From contig JAXHUH010000001.1 of NCBI GenBank assembly GCA_034211175.1, positions 1-25,573 on the forward strand: a stretch of 25,573 nucleotides of DNA, in the 5' to 3' direction. This document shows positions 22,521-25,573 of the stretch, piece after piece (positions within the stretch are counted from its first letter, which is position 1; each line of letters begins with the position of its first letter). This DNA is from JAXHUH01 sp034211175 (GTDB lineage Bacteria > Actinomycetota > Acidimicrobiia > Acidimicrobiales > CAIXPF01). Under the pieces are notes generated by a model. It had not been told where the DNA came from, ran no database searches, and saw only the letters and a list, made by a program, of their open reading frames with translations. Made by a program: the position numbers and the translations under genes.

Positions 22521-22545
22521 GTTTCACTCAGTGGAACGCTGTTCC
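22521..22545. promoter_or_regulatory. Palindromic operator, probable IclR site
   Basis: GTTTCACTCAGTGGAAC (22521-22537) is a 17-bp palindrome with a single mismatched arm pair. It overlaps GGAACGCTGTTCC (22533-22545), a perfect 5-3-5 inverted repeat. The pair sits just upstream of the IclR start and covers the alternative GTG start. Length, symmetry and position suit IclR-family binding. Confidence 0.55.
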
Positions 22546-22584
22546 GTTCCTGTGATCAGGAGTGAATCCCACGACTGCGCGACG

Positions 22585-22590
22585 TGTCAA
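22585..22590 (-). promoter_or_regulatory. Putative -35 element of the IclR operon
   Basis: TTGACA on the minus strand. The -10 expected 17 bases on (ATTCAC, 22562-22567) is poor, so the promoter may need an activator. The palindromes lie downstream of it. Confidence 0.35.
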
Positions 22591-22599
22591 ACGCCGCGC

Positions 22600-23028
22600 C
22601 TACGCGCCATCGGCGATGCGGGCGAGGACGGCGCACATGCGGTCCCAGTCGTCAGCGCCCAGCCGGGCACGCCAGTCCGCCTCCATGGCCCGGATCACGG
22701 CGTCTCCCTCGCGCTCGATCCGCCGGCCGCGGGGGGTCAGAGAGATGAGGCGAACACGGCCATCGTTGGCGTCCCGGCCGAACTCGACGAGGCCGAGGCG
22801 TTCGAGCTCACGGGCGAACTCCCCGAGGGATTGGGCGGTCATACCGGCTTCGTTGGCCAGGTCGGTGACCCGGATCCCTTCGTCGGGAACCATGCTCAAC
22901 AGCCGACGCTGCGAGGACCGGAGCTCGTCGACCGACGCCTGCTCCATGCGCACCCCCATGTCGTCCCGCAGGGCGCGGAGCGCCCGGTCCAGCAGCGTGA
23001 AGACGTGTTCGGGGTTGACGGAACTCAT
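22600..23028 (-). CDS. MarR-family transcriptional regulator
   Basis: 142-residue winged-helix dimer protein. The pattern is LDRALRALRDDMG, then SSQRRLLSMVPDEGIRVTDL, EAGMTAQSLGEFARELERLG (recognition helix) and the wing DANDGRVRLISLTPRGRRI, ending in the dimer helices. MarR proteins are usually repressors released by small aromatic or toxic compounds. ATG 23028 has AAGG seven bases upstream, inside the first palindromic operator, so self-repression is likely. It is divergent from the phosphotransferase-like gene at 23102. The compound sensed is unknown. Confidence 0.9.
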   Translation of the reverse strand: MSSVNPEHVFTLLDRALRALRDDMGVRMEQASVDELRSSQRRLLSMVPDEGIRVTDLANEAGMTAQSLGEFARELERLGLVEFGRDANDGRVRLISLTPRGRRIEREGDAVIRAMEADWRARLGADDWDRMCAVLARIADGA

Positions 23029-23066
23029 AAGGAGACCTTAGCTTTCGGATTAGTAAGGTAACCTTC
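23028..23066. promoter_or_regulatory. Two palindromic MarR operators between divergent genes
   Basis: TAAGGAGACCTTA at 23028-23040 is a perfect 5-3-5 palindrome overlapping the marR start codon by one base. TAAGGTAACCTTC at 23054-23066 repeats it with the last base changed. Centres are 26 bp apart, about two and a half helical turns. Both are AT-rich against the background. This fits repression of both divergent promoters. Confidence 0.65.
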
Positions 23067-23101
23067 CCACTCTCGCTCGGGTCATCTCGAAGGGATGCGC
23101 C

Positions 23102-23923
23102 ATGTCAACGGAGCCCGGAGCGGTCACGTGGACCGTCGATTCCCTGCTCGGAGGCGACTCGCTGGCCGACGTCCTCGGCCATGCGGTGGACGAGGCGTCG
23201 CCCCGGGTACAGGTCGAGCCGTATGCCTTCGGGTCGCCCGCCACCGGGGCGCTCCTGCGACTCAGCGGCACCCGGCCCGATGGCAGGAGCTGGTCGGCGT
23301 TCGTCAAGGTCCTCCAGCACGTTCGGCACTGGCCGACGCTCGAGCACCTGCCGCCTCCGGCTGCGGAGGCGTTCGTCACGCTGTTCCCGTGGAGGGAGGA
23401 GCTCTCGCTGTGGGAGCCGCCGTTCGCCGGGTCGTTCCCGCCCGGGACGCGCCCGCCCCACCTGTTCCGCGTCGTGGAGCTGGGCGACGACCGCGTGGCG
23501 GTCTGGATGGAGGAGGTCGACGCCGATCCGTCGCCGTGGACCGTCGAGCGCTACGCCCGTGCCGCCGGCATGCTGGGCCGCCCCAACGCTGCTGCCCTCG
23601 CCACCCGGGAGGCGATCGCGTCGACCGGCTTCGAACCGGCTACGGGCTGGCGGTGTCGGTGCGCTACGGCCTCGCCCGGGGCCCGGGCCCACTCGCCGAC
23701 GACGAGCTGTGGGCCGGGTTGTCGGCCGCCGCCGACCGTGTCGCCGAACGCCGTCGCGTCGCCGGCGAGCGCCGAGGAGGTGGCCGCGGCGTACGCCGGG
23801 ACCCTGCTCCTGCGCAGCGGCTTCACCGCCATCCCCTACGACGACCTCGGCTCGCCGCAGCTGACCCGGCGCCTCGCCTTGACCCGCTTCATCCTCGATG
23901 CCGCGCAGCGGCACCTCGGTTGA
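23102..23923 (+). pseudogene. Phosphotransferase-like (APH/kinase-fold) gene, apparently broken
   Basis: The 273-residue frame begins well (ATG with GAAGGGA upstream) and has features like SWSAFVKVLQHVRHWP and RVAVWMEEVDADPSPWTVER, similar to actinobacterial aminoglycoside phosphotransferase-like proteins. From about 23625 to 23770 this frame becomes Cys/Pro-rich and unnatural. Another frame over the same bases is G/C-rich at third positions and sensible (YGLAVSVRYGLARGPGPLAD, then DDELWAGLSAAADRVAERRR). The original frame resumes with SAEEVAAAYAGTLLLRSGFT and a normal C-terminus. No HGDxxxxN catalytic loop or DW/DFD metal motif is present in either frame. The best explanation is two compensating frameshifts plus an internal deletion removing the catalytic loop, so the protein should be inactive. 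Sequencing error is an alternative for the frameshifts but not for the missing motif. Divergent from marR. Confidence 0.55.
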
Positions 23924-23940
23924 CATCCGGACCCGTGGGC

Positions 23941-23968
23941 GCACCCCGGCATCGCTGCGCCGGGGCGC
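23941..23968. terminator. Hairpin between convergent genes
   Basis: CCCCGGC 23944-23950 pairs with GCCGGGG 23959-23965 (8-base loop). It lies between the 3' ends of the convergent phosphotransferase-like and HNH genes and could end both transcripts. CCGGTGCACCGG at 23970-23981 is a second palindrome. Confidence 0.45.
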
Positions 23969-24023
23969 GCCGGTGCACCGGTCTGCGCCGGAGCGCGGAC
24001 CGGGTTGCAGCGGTCAAACCGGG

Positions 24024-25220
24024 CTACTGCCGGCGGGGCGTCCAGCGCGTGCGGCCGGTGACCGGGTCGAGGGTGATCTCGAACTGGTGCTTGTGGCGGT
24101 GGTGCCATGTGCAGCGACATCGCCCGTTGATGTGGTCGGTGCGGCCACCGTCGGTCCAGCCCTGCAGGTGGTCGCCCTCGCACCGGCGGGCGTCGATGTC
24201 GCAGCCAGGTCCGTCGCACGTCCGGTCCCGGACCTGGAGCAGCTGGCGCAGCACGCCGGCGAACAGCCGCTGCTTGCGGCCGTAGTCGAGCACCACCCCG
24301 GGTGATTGCCACACGAGGCGCCGGACGTGGCCTTCGATGGCCGCGGCGATCGCGACCCGGGGGTGAACGACGGTGCCGTCCTGCAGCTCGCAGGTGCCGT
24401 CGGCCGGCGGGTCGGCCGGGGCGCCGCCCTCGGCCTTGACGTGCTCGGTGAACGTCTCGGCGTCAGTGTGGAGGATCACGAGCGGCTCGGGCCGCTTGCC
24501 GTCCTTCGGCGCCGTCGCCGCCCGATGGGCCATCTCGACGAGTGCGTCGGCCCGCCGCTGGCTCGGGGTGCGGGTGAGCTTGTCGGCCGACGCGTCCTTC
24601 CCGTGCTCGCCGACACACGCCGCCCAGTCGGCGTCGAACAGCTCCTGTTCGATCCGCCGGAGGCACTCGTCGAAGCTCGACCAGCCGACCGGGTCCAACA
24701 CCGCATCGACCTTGCCCGTCCCGTCCCAGGTCCGGGTCGAGTGGCAGCGCCGCTTCTCCTCACCCGGGTTCGGGTGTGCGTCGTCACGGGCCGTGACCTC
24801 TTCGAAGAACGCCACCGTCTTCACGAAGTCCTTGTGGCTGAGCCGCTCGGCATTGCCGACGAGCATCTCTTCAGCATCCGCAGGCGCATCGACCCGCTCC
24901 GGAATCCTCGCCGCGGCGATCCGCTCGACATGCTCGGCACCGATCCGCCCATCAGCGAACGCCTCGGCAGCGATCGGCAACTTGTTCATGTTCCGAGCCA
25001 GCCGTACGCGCCCACCAGCAGCACGCTTGCTCTGCCGACAACGATCCTTCACCCACGCCGTCGGATGCCGATACCCGTCGACCGCCCACTCCCCCGCCCG
25101 GTCGAATCGACCCACCACCTGAGGCTCGTCGGCGCCGGCCGCACGTTGGAACTGATGACTGTGAACCGCCGCACCGGTACGGCACCCCGCCACCCACAGC
25201 AATCGTTGAGTACGCCGCAT
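24024..25220 (-). CDS. DUF222 / HNH endonuclease domain protein (13E12-type)
   Basis: 398 residues. The first three quarters resemble DUF222 (GRFDRAGEWAVDGYRHPTAW, then NMNKLPIAAEAFADGRIG), and the C-terminus holds an HNH nuclease domain with paired cysteines (CDGPGC), CEGDHLQGWTDGGRTDHING and the final CTWHHRHKHQ. The Asp-His, Asn and His of the HNH fold are all visible. Such proteins are highly multiplied in actinobacteria; some look mobile, and the function of most is unknown. The first 300 bases (24900-25220) are clearly less GC-rich than the rest, so the 5' part may be imported or recombined. The first 20 residues match the family least well, so the start is uncertain. Confidence 0.85.
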   Translation of the reverse strand: MRRTQRLLWVAGCRTGAAVHSHQFQRAAGADEPQVVGRFDRAGEWAVDGYRHPTAWVKDRCRQSKRAAGGRVRLARNMNKLPIAAEAFADGRIGAEHVERIAAARIPERVDAPADAEEMLVGNAERLSHKDFVKTVAFFEEVTARDDAHPNPGEEKRRCHSTRTWDGTGKVDAVLDPVGWSSFDECLRRIEQELFDADWAACVGEHGKDASADKLTRTPSQRRADALVEMAHRAATAPKDGKRPEPLVILHTDAETFTEHVKAEGGAPADPPADGTCELQDGTVVHPRVAIAAAIEGHVRRLVWQSPGVVLDYGRKQRLFAGVLRQLLQVRDRTCDGPGCDIDARRCEGDHLQGWTDGGRTDHINGRCRCTWHHRHKHQFEITLDPVTGRTRWTPRRQ

Positions 25221-25249
25221 CGACGCTTCTCGGCCGTAGGATCTAACGC

Positions 25250-25519
25250 ATGTCCGAACAATTCCGCGTCATTCAGTGGGCAAAGGATGTCGGCCCTCTG
25301 ATGATAACGTTTCTCACCACAACCCTGTATGTCGCCCTCCGCCTACCAACGACGATCTTCCTGGCAGAGCTTGGCACATCGCCCGAATCCGTGGGTCTTG
25401 GGTACACGGATCTACTCCTTCGTTCAGCCTTGGGCGTCGTCGTCATGATCGCTCTAGCCCCGAATGGTCATGGCGAATGTGATTCGGTGATGTGCGGGTG
25501 CGCGGAAGAGCCCTTCTGA
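25250..25519 (+). pseudogene. Low-GC membrane-protein ORF, probably cut by an insertion
   Basis: The ORF begins ATG 25250 (AGGA eight bases upstream) with MSEQFRVIQWAKDVGPLMIT, a hydrophobic segment FLTTTLYVALRL and a second one, LLLRSALGVVVMIALAP. GC content falls to around 55 percent, well below its neighbours. After about residue 71 the translation turns into unrelated residues (NGHGECDSVMCGCAEEPF) that belong to the mobile-element end, where the stop lies. A longer membrane protein was probably interrupted near 25465. Codon use and composition suggest transfer from another genome. I do not recognise the family. Confidence 0.45.
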
Positions 25520-25573
25520 GCTGGGAAGATGTGGGTTGTCGAGATCCACAAGCTCCAGAACAGAAGGGCTCCG
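25465..25573. mobile_element. Probable end of an insertion sequence (family not determined)
   Basis: Sequence character changes after about 25465, within a coding frame that ends abruptly. Then comes a pair of long inverted repeats (25508-25518 and 25561-25571) and a new open frame starting ATG 25529, running off the window. This is what the left end of a mobile element looks like, but neither a transposase nor a target duplication is visible. The exact boundary is a guess. Confidence 0.4.
25508..25571. repeat. Long hairpin inverted repeat near the right edge
   Basis: GAGCCCTTCTG 25508-25518 is the exact reverse complement of CAGAAGGGCTC 25561-25571; CTGG 25521-25524 and CCAG 25555-25558 extend the stem with one two-base mismatch. 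A smaller stem, TGTGG/CCACA, lies inside. As RNA it would form a long hairpin. Confidence 0.7.

Noticed and set aside
1..25573. CRISPR array, tRNA or rRNA genes
   Set aside because: No regularly spaced repeats, cloverleaf-like sequences or rRNA signatures were recognised on either strand.

Overview
The window is GC-rich, with G or C at almost every third codon position, and reads as chromosome from an actinobacterium, probably an Acidimicrobiia-type lineage. Support comes from a mycothiol S-conjugate amidase (Mca), F420-type flavoenzymes (PPOX and LLM families), many acyl-CoA enzymes, a DUF222/HNH protein and several starts that look leaderless. The lineage is inferred from gene content alone.

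Layout. 1-1222 (-) is the N-terminal part of a CcmF-type haem lyase, running off the left edge. 1384-4338 (+) carries a secreted nuclease-like lipoprotein, a YdjC/ChbG-fold protein that has lost its metal ligands, and a short threonyl-tRNA synthetase without an editing domain, preceded by a 16-codon leader peptide with three consecutive Thr codons and mutually exclusive hairpins. 4355-5814 has a small repeat, a 5'-less gene remnant, and an AHSA1/SRPBCC-ArsR pair behind an AT-rich palindrome. 5941-7045 (+) has a 58-aa small ORF with a very good ribosome binding site, then a zinc-ribbon methyltransferase. 7072-11151 (-) has an SCP2-like protein coupled to Mca, a duplicated PhoU/TrkA-C protein, a PPOX protein and a crotonase.

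11313-22512 (-) is one tightly packed ten-gene unit, read from right to left: IclR regulator, ABC ATPase, permease, lipoprotein substrate-binding protein, LLM flavoenzyme, crotonase, ADP-forming acyl-CoA synthetase, two acyl-CoA dehydrogenases, zinc alcohol dehydrogenase. Most junctions are 4-bp ATGA overlaps. The unit looks like an import and CoA-dependent breakdown pathway for an organic acid that the sequence does not identify.

22600-25573 becomes accessory: a MarR regulator with two palindromic operators, a divergent phosphotransferase-like gene that appears broken, a DUF222/HNH protein, and a lower-GC membrane-protein ORF that seems interrupted by the end of a mobile element at the right edge.

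The best candidates for something not previously described are the threonine-codon attenuator ahead of the short thrS, the metal-less YdjC protein, and the ten-gene uptake/catabolic unit. I saw no tRNA, rRNA or CRISPR array.
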